NCBI GenBank assembly: GCA_017307505.1
Contig: JAFKEE010000018.1
Location: forward strand, 308,737 to 372,736
Length of the DNA stretch: 64,000 nucleotides
Direction of reading: 5' to 3'
Source of the DNA: Acidobacteriota bacterium
GTDB lineage: Bacteria > Acidobacteriota > Terriglobia > Bryobacterales > Bryobacteraceae
Made by a program: the position numbers and the translations under genes. The notes beneath the pieces were generated by a model that ran no database searches, was not told where the DNA came from, and worked only from the letters and a program-made list of their open reading frames with translations. This document shows positions 8,394 to 17,109 of this stretch, in pieces; position 1 is the stretch's first letter, and the number at the start of each line of letters is the position of its first letter.

Positions 8394-8989
8394 AGTTCAG
8401 CCACCTGAACCGCCGCACCCATCTCTACCTCGCCATGGCACTACTGCCTTGGTTCCTGATGTATGGAGTCAGTTCGCTGTTTTTCAGCCATGGGCAGTTC
8501 TTCGAAGATCGCGACAAGGCGTCAGGTCTGCCGCTCTGGAGCCTGCGTTTTGAACGAACCTATGCCATACAGGTGCCGGAGTCGGGTGACCTGCGCGCTG
8601 TCGGAGCCCGCATTATGAAGGACAACGGACTCGCCGGTTCGTTCGGCGTCTACCGGCAGACCCCTGACCAGTTGAATGTCTACATCTATACGTCACTGCG
8701 CTCCACTCAGGTGAAGTACTACGTCCGCGAACAACGACTGGTGGCCGAGGACCGCCGTTTCCGCTTCGACCACTTCCTCACGGGGCTCCACGCGCGAGGC
8801 GGCTTCGAACAGGAGGGGTTCCTGAATAAACTCTGGGGCGTCGTGGTGGACGTGGTCTGCCTCGGGTTCCTGCTGTGGATCGCGACGGGACTCTATATGT
8901 GGTGGAAGCTGACGCCGGCCCGGATGTGGGGCTGGGTGGCGCTGCTGGGCGGGTTCGTATCGTTCGGTGTGTTCCTTTGGAGGCTGTAA
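8390..8989 (+). CDS. PepSY-associated transmembrane protein (second of a pair)
   Basis: This 199-residue protein is a diverged paralogue of the gene before it: RRTHLYLAMALLPWFLMYGV at the N-terminus and TGLYMWWKLTPARMWGWVAL near the C-terminus occupy the same positions. It has a single N-terminal helix, a soluble loop and a C-terminal helical hairpin. The start at 8390 is fixed by a 4-bp ATGA overlap with the upstream stop, which implies coupled translation and a heteromeric partner. It is convergent with the TonB-C gene. Confidence 0.72.
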   Translation: MKFSHLNRRTHLYLAMALLPWFLMYGVSSLFFSHGQFFEDRDKASGLPLWSLRFERTYAIQVPESGDLRAVGARIMKDNGLAGSFGVYRQTPDQLNVYIYTSLRSTQVKYYVREQRLVAEDRRFRFDHFLTGLHARGGFEQEGFLNKLWGVVVDVVCLGFLLWIATGLYMWWKLTPARMWGWVALLGGFVSFGVFLWRL

Positions 8990-9005
8990 CGGCCGGCGAC
9001 CCCGC

Positions 9006-10157
9006 TCAGGGTCCGGGTGGCCCTGCAATGTTGAACGCAACGGGTACTGTGGTGAGAAGAATTGCCGGCCGGCCCGCCACCACGATCGGGGCAAGTTCCC
9101 ACTGAGCGACTGTCTCCGCCACTCCGACCGACAGGTCCCTGGGGCCGCCAAGCAGAATCACCTTCAGCACCTTGCCATCCGTCCCGATGGCGACGTCCAA
9201 CGCCACAGTACCCTGCACCATGTTCCTTCTTGCCAGGGCAGGGTAGACAGGTGGGGTGGACTTCTTCACCGCGCCCTTGAGCTTCCCCCAGTCCACCCGG
9301 ATCACCCGCGGCGCGCGTTCACCCCTGGCAGGCAGTTTTGTCGGTACAACGGCCCAATCAATCGTGTTCGGATCCAAACCGCGTGCCCTCTCGAGAAGCT
9401 CGCCCGCCAGTTTCGAGTAGTCCCAATTGAGCTTGCCGTCTGAGTAGAGCAGTGCTCCATCGGTCGCCAGTCCAAAACCGGCGCCACCAAGGAATGCAGG
9501 GTCCTGGCTGGCGGATAACTCGCCCGTGATGCGGCGCCCGTACTCGGAGTCTCGCTGCTGCTCATCCAAGGCGGACGGATCACCAGAGATGGGATCGCGC
9601 GCCACCACACCCAGCAGGTAGTTCGCGTACACCGACCCGGCCGCGCGGTTCTGCTTGACTTCGCGAAACAAACCGGCTGAGGTTTCCGGATCGCCCAACT
9701 GGAGAAAAATCGCGGCGTATTGCTTGATCTTCTGCTCCTTGGGGTGCGCCTGGATCTGCCGCAGCCACGCGGCTTTTGCGCGGGCAAAAGCGGCCGCATC
9801 GGAGAGCGAATCGCCTTTGATGCTGATGTGCCACGCCGGCGGTCCGAATTCGAACTCGTCGTTCCTGGGCTCCTTCTCAATCAGCCAGAGGATGTGCTCC
9901 GCACGCCGCTGCCGGACGGTTTCCGGCGCAATTCCCGCGGGCCGGCTCGCGTAATAACCCATCAATTCCAGCCGCGCATCCACGTCGTTGGGCTGCCTTT
10001 CCAATCCTTTTTCAATTGCCTCGGCTTCCGCGGGCTTCAGAGCCATACCTGCTTTTATCAGTTGAGGCGCCGTTAAGTTTGAGGCGGCCCATGTGGCATC
10101 GCATACAGCCAGAGAGACAGATACCACCAGGCAAAGCGGCAATCGGCGGATGCGCAT
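9006..10157 (-). CDS. Exported TPR-like protein with a TonB C-terminal domain
   Basis: This 383-residue protein has a signal peptide (residues 1-25, ending DATWAAS), a helical TPR-like region (about 30-270) and a C-terminal TonB domain (about 295-380). TonB features are STPPVYPALARRNMVQGTVA and VAQWELAPIVVAGRP. TonB domains contact outer-membrane receptors and pass energy to them, but there is no N-terminal membrane anchor here, so this may be a detached periplasmic adaptor. The ATG at 10157 is preferred over a GTG just before it. Confidence 0.75.
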   Translation of the reverse strand: MRIRRLPLCLVVSVSLAVCDATWAASNLTAPQLIKAGMALKPAEAEAIEKGLERQPNDVDARLELMGYYASRPAGIAPETVRQRRAEHILWLIEKEPRNDEFEFGPPAWHISIKGDSLSDAAAFARAKAAWLRQIQAHPKEQKIKQYAAIFLQLGDPETSAGLFREVKQNRAAGSVYANYLLGVVARDPISGDPSALDEQQRDSEYGRRITGELSASQDPAFLGGAGFGLATDGALLYSDGKLNWDYSKLAGELLERARGLDPNTIDWAVVPTKLPARGERAPRVIRVDWGKLKGAVKKSTPPVYPALARRNMVQGTVALDVAIGTDGKVLKVILLGGPRDLSVGVAETVAQWELAPIVVAGRPAILLTTVPVAFNIAGPPGP

Positions 10158-10299
10158 CACAAGAGATTAGCAGACCGGTCGGCCCCTCTACGGCGAGTTC
10201 CAGGTGATACTTGCTTCTCCTCTCGGAACAATTCGCGCATTAAATTGGGTGCATCCTCGCCGCATCCCACCCAATACTGCCCGCCCCGGGAGGACGCCC

Positions 10300-10867
10300 A
10301 GGCATCTCAACGACAGGTCCTGCGCCATGTGGGCCCTCCGGCGCAAGCCGCCCCGATTCACCCTTGCGGCCACCCTGACGCTCGCCCTGGGCAACGGGCA
10401 AGTACTGCCATATTGAGCTTCATCAATACGGTCTACCTGTGTCCTCTCCCCCATCCGCAGCCCGATCGCCTCATCACGATCTCCGAGACCGCGCCCCTGA
10501 CCCTTTTCGCCATCCTCGGCCTCACCTTCGCATCTAGCGGAATCTTCGGCGTCATGTCTTACCGGTTGGCCCAGCGCACCCGCAAGTTCGGGGTCCGCCT
10601 CGCCGTGGGGGCCAGCGGCCATGGCCTGGTAACGATGATTCCGGGTGAAGCCCTAGGGACGGCCGCACTTGGGCTTGCCGCCGGTTGGGCCGCGGCCTAC
10701 GTCCGGACGCGCCACCTGTCGTCCCTGCTGTGCGACGTCAAACCGGACGACCCTCTCACCCTGATTGCCGTATCCGCCGTGCCCCTGACTGCGGTGGTGG
10801 CCGCTGGATACTGGCCGGCCCGCCGCGCAGTTGGGGTGACCCGGTGGTCGCGCTGCGCACCGAATAA
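10300..10867 (+). pseudogene. Decayed ADOP permease with an internal deletion and two frameshifts
   Basis: Frame 1 from about 10300 encodes HLNDRSCAMWALRRKPPRF then TLAATLTLALG, the ADOP N-terminus. A frameshift near 10390 moves the similarity to frame 3 (AILSFINTVYLCPLPHPQPD), which then runs directly into C-terminal ADOP sequence (ASSGIFGVMSYRLAQRTRKF, GVRLAVGAS). Roughly 600 codons of the normal middle are absent. A second frameshift near 10840 places the terminal DPVVALRTE in frame 2 with a stop at 10867. Compared with the intact permease at 4522-6960, only the first 45 and last 125 or so residues survive. This is a gene relic. Confidence 0.8.
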
Positions 10868-10930
10868 TGGACCGCCGCTGGCTAGGCCTAGCCTTTTGAA
10901 GTATTTAGGGTGGTCATAACCCCAATTCGA

Positions 10931-10983
10931 ATTGGAAAAAGAAAAGATCCTGGACGGGCGCTCGGCCCACTCAGGATCTTTTC
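10931..10983 (-). terminator. Intrinsic terminator of ssb
   Basis: GAAAAGATCCTG (10941-10952) pairs perfectly with CAGGATCTTTTC (10972-10983), and GGGC/GCCC in the 19-nt loop can extend the stem. Read on the minus strand the hairpin is followed by CTTTTTCC, a T-rich tail placed correctly for ssb, which ends at 11008. Confidence 0.75.
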
Positions 10984-11007
10984 TGTGACTGTGCGCCTGG
11001 GCGCGGT

Positions 11008-11490
11008 TTAGAACGGTACGTCGTCGTCCGAGATGCCGCCAAAATCAGGTTCATTGGCAGGCGCGGACGCTGGAGCGCTTCTCGGTCTCGGCTGCGAAAC
11101 CGGGCCGCGTTGAGGAGGAGCGTCGCTCCAGGAATCGCCTCCACTGGGCCCTTCTCCCCGGCCGCCCAGCAGGAAGATCTCTTCCGCCACGACTTCCGTG
11201 GAGTACTTTTTGACCCCGTCCTTATCTTCGTAGCTCCGCGTCTGCAGGCGGCCTTCCACGTAGATCTGTTTGCCCTTGGTCAGATACTGGGCCAAGTTCT
11301 CCTGGCGCCACGCCACTACGTTGTGCCAGTCGGTCTCGTCTTTCCATTCACCGGTCTGATTGTCCTTCACCCGGCGGTTCGTGGCCAGGGTGAATCGCGA
11401 CATCGACACTCCACTCGTCGTGAAGCGGGTCTCCGCGTCCTTGCCCAGGTGACCAATCAGGATCACCTTATTTACACTGCGGCTAGCCAT
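11008..11490 (-). CDS. ssb: Single-stranded DNA-binding protein
   Basis: This 160-residue protein has an N-terminal OB fold (about residues 5-108) with NKVILIGHLGKDAETRFT, WHNVVAWRQENLAQYLTKGK and IYVEGRLQTRSYEDKDGVKK. A Gly/Pro/Ser-rich flexible linker follows, and the acidic tip ISDDDVPF recruits replication and repair partners. It coats single-stranded DNA during replication, recombination and repair. The ATG at 11490 gives the normal N-terminus MASRSVNKV; the open frame upstream is not conserved in character. It is monocistronic with its own terminator and divergent from the secreted protein at 11669. Confidence 0.96.
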   Translation of the reverse strand: MASRSVNKVILIGHLGKDAETRFTTSGVSMSRFTLATNRRVKDNQTGEWKDETDWHNVVAWRQENLAQYLTKGKQIYVEGRLQTRSYEDKDGVKKYSTEVVAEEIFLLGGRGEGPSGGDSWSDAPPQRGPVSQPRPRSAPASAPANEPDFGGISDDDVPF

Positions 11491-11668
11491 ACTCACGCAG
11501 AGTACCACAACGAATCCGGCCGATTCGGCGCGGCGAAGAGAATTGATCGGTTGAACTCTGCAGCCAAACGCGTCATCATGCGATCTATATCTTATAGACT
11601 GTGAGACCAACCGCCCGGGCGTGCCGGTGGTCTTTCGGGCTTAGAATCTTATTGGGAACGGCGGGGCC

Positions 11669-12934
11669 ATGCGCATCGGGCATAGTGGCTGTCGAACAAG
11701 ACTCGCCCTTGGGGCGATAGGAGTCTTTCTGTGGTTGCCTTCGGGTCTGCGTGCGCAGACAGTGATGAAAGGCGCTAACGGCGGACCCAGCCTGGTGGGC
11801 AGCGACATGGCCGTCCTGGAGGCCCGCGAACCCCGCAAAGACCTTCCCTGCGTCGTCACCCCCGCGAAGCCGGTCCTCGGTTTCGACCTTAAGTTCCATT
11901 CAGGATTCGATATCTCCGTCCCCCTCAAGGAACTCTCCGGCTCGGAAAACCTGTTAACCATCCTGTTTCGCGTCACGTCCAATGAGAAGAAGGAAGAACC
12001 CGTGTACTTCTCACAGAAGATCCGGGTGCCGTCCGTGGACCCGGACGCAAAAGGGGACGCTTACTTGCAGGGAACCTTCGACATCGGAGAAGGCAAATAC
12101 CAGGTCGACTGGCTGATGCGCGACCGCTCAGAGCGCGTGTGTGCCAGTTTCTGGGAATCGGAAGCTTCTCTGCCCGTCAAGGACAAAGCTCTTGCCATGA
12201 GCCTGGCGGCCAATGAGATAGCCGCCAGCGACAAAGAGGAGTTCCTTGACGAACCGCCGGTCGACCGCTCCAGCGCCGAGTCTCTCGTCTCGGTCAAAGT
12301 GCTGGTCAACTTCGCTCCCCAGAACTCCGCCGCGTCCACCCTTCAGCCGGCCGATACCACCGCTCTGGTATCGATTCTGCGCAGCATCCAGCGCGATCCT
12401 CATATCGCGAAGTTTTCGATCGTCGCCTTCAACCTACAGGAACAAAGAGTGCTGTACCGTCAGGACTCGACCGATCACATCGACTTCCCTGCCATTGGCG
12501 AGGCGCTGAAAGGTCTGCAACTGGGCCGGGTGAACCTGGCCAAACTGCAGCAAAAAAACAGCGAAACCGAGTTCCTGGGTGATCTGATCCGGAATGAGTT
12601 CAGGAATGAGGGGTCGTCGCCCGACGCCCTGATTTTTGCTGGCCCCAAAGTGATGCTGGCCGAAAACGTCCCCGCCGACACCTTGAAAGTTGTAGATCCG
12701 GCTTACCCCGTGTTCTATATGAACTACAACCTGTATCCGCACCTGACGCCCTGGCGCGACAGCATCGGTCAGGCTATCCGATATTTCAAGGGTACGGAGT
12801 TCACCATCAGCCGGCCGCGCGACCTCTGGTTCGCGGTCACGGAAATGGTGGGGAAGATAGTAAAATTCAAGACAGGGAAGAGTGCTAATACCGCGTCGTC
12901 GTCCAGGGGTCTCAATGAGGCAGCATTACATTAA
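11669..12934 (+). CDS. Exported protein of unknown function (acidobacterial type)
   Basis: This 421-residue protein starts with a signal peptide (LALGAIGVFLWLPSGLRAQ). The middle (residues about 40-160) is beta-rich; residues about 205-340 have alternating strands and helices (SVKVLVNFAPQNSA, FSIVAFNLQEQRVLYRQD, SPDALIFAGPKVML) resembling a von Willebrand A-type fold without its metal motif. I do not recognise a precise family. A TAGAAT sequence at 11642-11647 may be the -10 box. It overlaps the next gene by 20 bp, so the two are probably co-transcribed. Confidence 0.65.
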   Translation: MRIGHSGCRTRLALGAIGVFLWLPSGLRAQTVMKGANGGPSLVGSDMAVLEAREPRKDLPCVVTPAKPVLGFDLKFHSGFDISVPLKELSGSENLLTILFRVTSNEKKEEPVYFSQKIRVPSVDPDAKGDAYLQGTFDIGEGKYQVDWLMRDRSERVCASFWESEASLPVKDKALAMSLAANEIAASDKEEFLDEPPVDRSSAESLVSVKVLVNFAPQNSAASTLQPADTTALVSILRSIQRDPHIAKFSIVAFNLQEQRVLYRQDSTDHIDFPAIGEALKGLQLGRVNLAKLQQKNSETEFLGDLIRNEFRNEGSSPDALIFAGPKVMLAENVPADTLKVVDPAYPVFYMNYNLYPHLTPWRDSIGQAIRYFKGTEFTISRPRDLWFAVTEMVGKIVKFKTGKSANTASSSRGLNEAALH

Positions 12935-13496
12935 TTCGTGGAAACGGGCTTGGCCCGTTGTCCTGGCCGCGTTGGCATTGCAGTCGGCCTTTGCCCTGCA
13001 GTTGCCTCCTAAGGCCATGGAGCCCAAGAAGTTGGCTCCGTACGTTACTTCGCCCCAGCCCATCGTTGAGAAGATGCTGGAGATTGCCAGACTGAAGAAT
13101 GGCGAAACCCTCTTCGATCTCGGCTGCGGCGATGGCCGCATTCTGTTCTCCGCCGCCCGTACCTTCGGAGCGAAGGCCGTCGGCGTCGAACTTTCGCCGA
13201 CACTCGTGAAAAGGGTCCAGCAGTCGGCTGATTCGCAGGGCCTGAAGGATCAGGTCAGGGTCATCGAGGGCGACATGATGAGTGTCGATGTGGCCTCCGC
13301 CAACGTCGTTTCTCTCTACCTCATGACCGATGCCAACGAGCAGTTGCGCCCCAAATTGGAAAAGGAACTGAAGCCCGGTTCCCGCGTCGTCTCGCTGGAG
13401 TTCAAGATCAAGGGCTGGAAGCCCTCCAAAGTGGAAAAGGTGGAGGTGCACCGCCACCCCTACACGATCTATCTCTACGAGCTTCCACAGAAGTGA
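12915..13496 (+). CDS. SAM-dependent methyltransferase with an N-terminal signal/anchor
   Basis: This 193-residue protein has a class I methyltransferase core: TLFDLGCGDGRILFSAARTF (motif I, SAM-binding), VGVELSPTLVKRVQQSA (motif II) and GDMMSVDVASANVVSLYL. Unusually, the first 28 residues look like a signal peptide or membrane anchor (RAWPVVLAALALQSAFALQL). SAM is cytoplasmic, so an inward-facing anchor is more likely than export. The DOT1-like arrangement of this small core occurs in other short bacterial methyltransferases. The ATG at 12915 follows CAGGGG. The target is unknown. Confidence 0.78.
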   Translation: MRQHYINSWKRAWPVVLAALALQSAFALQLPPKAMEPKKLAPYVTSPQPIVEKMLEIARLKNGETLFDLGCGDGRILFSAARTFGAKAVGVELSPTLVKRVQQSADSQGLKDQVRVIEGDMMSVDVASANVVSLYLMTDANEQLRPKLEKELKPGSRVVSLEFKIKGWKPSKVEKVEVHRHPYTIYLYELPQK

Positions 13497-13521
13497 CCGC
13501 TGCTCGCGCTATCCTCCATTC

Positions 13522-15489
13522 ATGAGCTTTCGTTCCGCGCTGCCCCTCCTCCTGCTTGGAGGATTCGCCGGCAGCGCCCTCAGCGGCCAGCCCGTTCTGA
13601 AGCCCGGCCGCAAGTACACCACCGTTGAGCGCCTTGCTCCGGAACACCTCGCAGCCGTCCACGCCGCCCGCCTCCAGTTCGCTGCCGCCCGCAAACCCGC
13701 CCAGCCCGTCGGCGTCTATCAGGATTTCCCCGCCGTCCTTCACATCCATGCCGAGGACGCGCCTCACACCCTCGGCAAACGGGCCGAGGTCCTGGCCGCC
13801 GCCAAGCAGACCGGCATCCGCGTGGTGATGTTCAGCGACCACAATGGCCCCAAGCCTGACACCTGGCGCGGCCTGCGCGAGGGAGTCCTCTTTCTGGCCG
13901 GAGCAGAAAACGGCGATAAACACGAACTCATCTATCCCACCCCCGCTCCCGGAGTCCGCTTCCACTCCCATCCCGAGAGCCAACTCGACGCCTCGCCCGA
14001 CGGTTGGGACGGTATGGAAATCTACAACCGCCATGCCGACGCCGAAGACGACACCGACTTCCTCGCCTACCTGAAGTCCGCTCTCAGCGTGCCAGCCAAG
14101 GTTCAGGAACTGGGCATGCTCTTCCGCCAGTATCCCGACGAGGCCTTTGGTGCGGGCTGCGACTATTGGCCTGAAATCTTCGCCCGCTGGGACAGGATCA
14201 GCGCCACCCGGCCTTTCACCGGCATCGCCGCCAACGACGCTCACCAGAACCAGGTCTTCGCGGGCGGAAAACTTGTTCTCGATCCTTACGCCGTCGCCTT
14301 CCGGAATACAGTGACGCATATCCTGGCCCGTGAACTGTCGGAAGCGGCCATCATTGATTCCCTACGCGCCGGCCGTGCCTATGTCTCGCATGACTGGCTG
14401 TGCGATCCGGCCGGCTTCTCTTTCGTGGCTACCAACAATCTCGGCGTCTTCGAAATCGGGGATACCGTGCCGCTCGCAAGCACCACCCGCCTCGTGGCCC
14501 GATCGCCGATTCCCGCCAAATGGAAGATCTTCCAGGACGGCAAGCTAGTCTTCGAACAGTTCGGCGTCCAGGCGATGTTCACCGTGCCCGGCCGCGGCTC
14601 CTACCGGGCCGAGGCCTGGCTCGATGTGGACGGCGAAGTCCGCCCGTGGATCTACACCAACGCCATCCGCGCGGATACGCCAGACTCAACAAAGATCGGA
14701 CTGCCCGGCATGACGCTCGACCCCGGTGTCACCGTTGAGAAAGACATCCAGTACGCCGACGGAGCGCCCGAGGATGCGGCCAAACTCAAGCTCGATATTT
14801 ACAAAAAGAGTGACCTGCCGGCCAATGCCCCGGTCCTCTTCTTCGTCCATGGCGGCGCCTGGAAATCAGGTGATCGCAAACAGTACCCCTTCTTCGGGAA
14901 TCTGTTCGCCAAAGCCGGCTATGTTGTGGTCATTCCCAGCTACCGCCTTTCGCCCAAGTTCAAGCATCCTGCCCATATCGAGGATGTCGCCGCCGCCTTC
15001 GCCTGGACCGTCAAAAACGTCGCTGCTCACGGAGGCGACCCCTCGAAGATCCTCGCGGCCGGCCACTCCGCCGGCGGCCACCTGGTAGCTTTGCTGGCGA
15101 CCAATCCCAAATGGCTGGCCGCCCACAATCTCGACGCGAAGAGCATCCGCGGCGTGCTCGCGCTGAGCGGCGTATATGACGTCACCGGACTGAGTGGCGC
15201 CGCCTCTTCGAACGCCTTCGTTGGCGACGCCGACCTGCTGAAGGGCGCTTCCCCGGTCAAACAGATCCAGCCTGGCCTCCCGCCCTTCCTGGTCACCTAC
15301 TGCCAGTGGGACTATGCCACGCTGCCCCAGCAGGCCATCGATTTCCATAACGCTCTCAAAGCGGCCGGACTCCGGTCGCAGTTGGTCTACATCCCAGGCG
15401 AAAGCCACATTACCGAAATGACAAACATCACCAAACCCACGGACGCTTTGGCGCAAACCATGAAGGAGTTCATGGGAGGTCTGCAATGA
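13522..15489 (+). CDS. Secreted PHP-domain / alpha-beta hydrolase fusion
   Basis: This 655-residue exported protein (signal peptide residues 1-22) joins two enzymes. Residues about 60-300 form a PHP-type phosphoesterase-like barrel with metal-binding motifs HIHAEDAPHTLG, MFSDHNG, RFHSHPES and ANDAHQNQ. Residues about 420-650 form an esterase of the alpha/beta-hydrolase fold with oxyanion-hole motif FFVHGGAWKSGD, nucleophile elbow GHSAGGH and a late His in GESHITEM. The combination suggests sequential hydrolysis of a phosphorylated or esterified extracellular substrate; this is inference. The gene overlaps the downstream PfkB kinase by ATGA, implying coupled translation. Confidence 0.8.
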   Translation: MSFRSALPLLLLGGFAGSALSGQPVLKPGRKYTTVERLAPEHLAAVHAARLQFAAARKPAQPVGVYQDFPAVLHIHAEDAPHTLGKRAEVLAAAKQTGIRVVMFSDHNGPKPDTWRGLREGVLFLAGAENGDKHELIYPTPAPGVRFHSHPESQLDASPDGWDGMEIYNRHADAEDDTDFLAYLKSALSVPAKVQELGMLFRQYPDEAFGAGCDYWPEIFARWDRISATRPFTGIAANDAHQNQVFAGGKLVLDPYAVAFRNTVTHILARELSEAAIIDSLRAGRAYVSHDWLCDPAGFSFVATNNLGVFEIGDTVPLASTTRLVARSPIPAKWKIFQDGKLVFEQFGVQAMFTVPGRGSYRAEAWLDVDGEVRPWIYTNAIRADTPDSTKIGLPGMTLDPGVTVEKDIQYADGAPEDAAKLKLDIYKKSDLPANAPVLFFVHGGAWKSGDRKQYPFFGNLFAKAGYVVVIPSYRLSPKFKHPAHIEDVAAAFAWTVKNVAAHGGDPSKILAAGHSAGGHLVALLATNPKWLAAHNLDAKSIRGVLALSGVYDVTGLSGAASSNAFVGDADLLKGASPVKQIQPGLPPFLVTYCQWDYATLPQQAIDFHNALKAAGLRSQLVYIPGESHITEMTNITKPTDALAQTMKEFMGGLQ

Positions 15490-16439
15490 GCGCCACGGCC
15501 GAGTTTGACGTAGTCGGCGTCGGCCTCAATGCCACCGACACCATGCTCGTCATCCCGCACTTCCCTTCCTACGGCGGCAAAGTTCCCTTCCTGACAGAGG
15601 TGCTCAGCCCTGGCGGCCAGGTGGCCAGCGCCATGGTCTGCTGCGCCGCACTGGGCCTGCGCACCAAATACATCGGTACCATCGGCGACGATCAGCGCGG
15701 CGATATCCAGTGGCAGAGCCTCCAGGGCTCCGGTGTGAACCTGGACCACGTCCAGCGCCGCACCAACTGCCCTAACCAGTCCGCCTATATCCTGATTGAT
15801 CAAACCACCGGCGAGCGCACCGTCTTCTGGAGCCGCTCCGACTGCCTCAAGATCGATCCCGAGGAGATCAAGCCGGAGCAGATCACGTGCGCCCGCCTGC
15901 TCCACATTGATGGTCACGACACGCCCGCTGTCGCCCATGCCGCCCGCATCGCGCGCCAGCACGGCATTCCCGTCACCGTCGATGTCGACACCATCTATAA
16001 GGGCTTCGAACACGTCCTGCCCAACGTCGACTACCTCATCACCTCCAGCGAGTTTCCTGAGCGCTGGACCGGTGAGGCCGACCCGCTGAAAGCCCTCACG
16101 CTTCTGCAGGACACCTACGGCATGAAAGTGGCCGCCATGACGCTCGGCGCCCACGGCGCCCTGGCCCGCGTCGGCGGCCGCTTCGTCTACTCGCCGGCCT
16201 TCGTCGTGAACTGCCTGGACACTACCGGCGCCGGAGACGTCTTCCACGGAGCCTTCTGCTACTCTGTGGTGAAAGGCTTCGAAATTGGCGAAGCGCTGGA
16301 ATTTGCCAATGCAATGGCTGCTTTGAACTGTACCGCCATGGGGGCTCGCGGCGGCATCTCGCCGGAATCCGAGGCCCGCGCACTGATCGCGCGCGGCGAG
16401 CGGCGCGCTAAGTCGGAGTTCAAGACCTACCGGACCTGA
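15486..16439 (+). CDS. PfkB-family carbohydrate kinase
   Basis: This 317-residue cytoplasmic kinase has the ribokinase fold: VVGVGLNATDTMLVIPHFP at the start, GGQVASAMVCCAALGLRTKY (substrate side) and the ATP/catalytic signature DTTGAGDVFHGAF near residue 245, with the catalytic Asp of GAGD. It would phosphorylate a sugar or sugar-like alcohol with ATP; the substrate is not predictable. Its start overlaps the stop of the PHP-esterase gene, which suggests that it acts on a product released outside and then imported. The rhomboid gene starts 4 bp after its stop. Confidence 0.87.
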   Translation: MSATAEFDVVGVGLNATDTMLVIPHFPSYGGKVPFLTEVLSPGGQVASAMVCCAALGLRTKYIGTIGDDQRGDIQWQSLQGSGVNLDHVQRRTNCPNQSAYILIDQTTGERTVFWSRSDCLKIDPEEIKPEQITCARLLHIDGHDTPAVAHAARIARQHGIPVTVDVDTIYKGFEHVLPNVDYLITSSEFPERWTGEADPLKALTLLQDTYGMKVAAMTLGAHGALARVGGRFVYSPAFVVNCLDTTGAGDVFHGAFCYSVVKGFEIGEALEFANAMAALNCTAMGARGGISPESEARALIARGERRAKSEFKTYRT

Positions 16440-16443
16440 GCGG

Positions 16444-17109
16444 ATGATCCCGATTCACGATTCGCAGCGCAGTTTCTCGAAGCCGGTGATGACCACCCTC
16501 ATCATCGGCTTGAACGCGCTCGCGTTTCTGTTCGAGCTCTCCTTTGACCCTTTCACCCGCAACGACCTCATCGCCGTCTTCGGCTTCGTGCCCGAGCACT
16601 TCCACTGGCTCACCCTGTTCACCTCCATGTTTCTCCATGGCGGCTGGATGCACCTGCTGGGCAACATGCTCTTCCTGTGGGTCTTCGGCGACAACATCGA
16701 GGACATCCTCGGCCGCGGCAACTTCCTGGTCTTCTATCTTCTCTGCGGCGTCGCCGCCGCCATGGGTCAATACCTGATCAACCCCGACTCCCGCGTGCCC
16801 ATGATCGGCGCTAGCGGGGCGATCGCCGGGGTCATGGGCGCCTACATGATGAAGTTCCCCCACGCCCGCATCACCATGGTGGGCTGGTTCATCATCATCT
16901 TCTCCTTCGATTTGCCTGCCTACGCCGTGCTGCTCTACTGGTTCGCCCTCCAGTTCTTCAGCGGCTTCGGCTCTATCTCCGACGTTCAGTCGCACGGCGG
17001 CGGCACTGCCTTCTTTGCGCACGTCGGAGGCTTCATCGCCGGCATGGCCCTCATCCACGTTTTCAAAACACGCGACCTCTACCGCCAGCGTCGCGACCTG
17101 CTCTGGTAA
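16444..17109 (+). CDS. Rhomboid-family intramembrane serine protease
   Basis: This 221-residue polytopic protein carries the rhomboid hallmarks: SMFLHGGWMHLLGNMLFLWV (the HxxxN oxyanion region), MIGASGAIAGVMGAYM with the catalytic Ser of GASG near residue 123, and FAHVGGFIAGM with the catalytic His near residue 196. About six membrane helices are visible. It would cleave membrane-spanning substrates within the bilayer. It is packed between the kinase and bshB1 with gaps of 4 and 0 bp. The catalytic pair is intact, so an active enzyme is likely. Confidence 0.93.
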   Translation: MIPIHDSQRSFSKPVMTTLIIGLNALAFLFELSFDPFTRNDLIAVFGFVPEHFHWLTLFTSMFLHGGWMHLLGNMLFLWVFGDNIEDILGRGNFLVFYLLCGVAAAMGQYLINPDSRVPMIGASGAIAGVMGAYMMKFPHARITMVGWFIIIFSFDLPAYAVLLYWFALQFFSGFGSISDVQSHGGGTAFFAHVGGFIAGMALIHVFKTRDLYRQRRDLLW

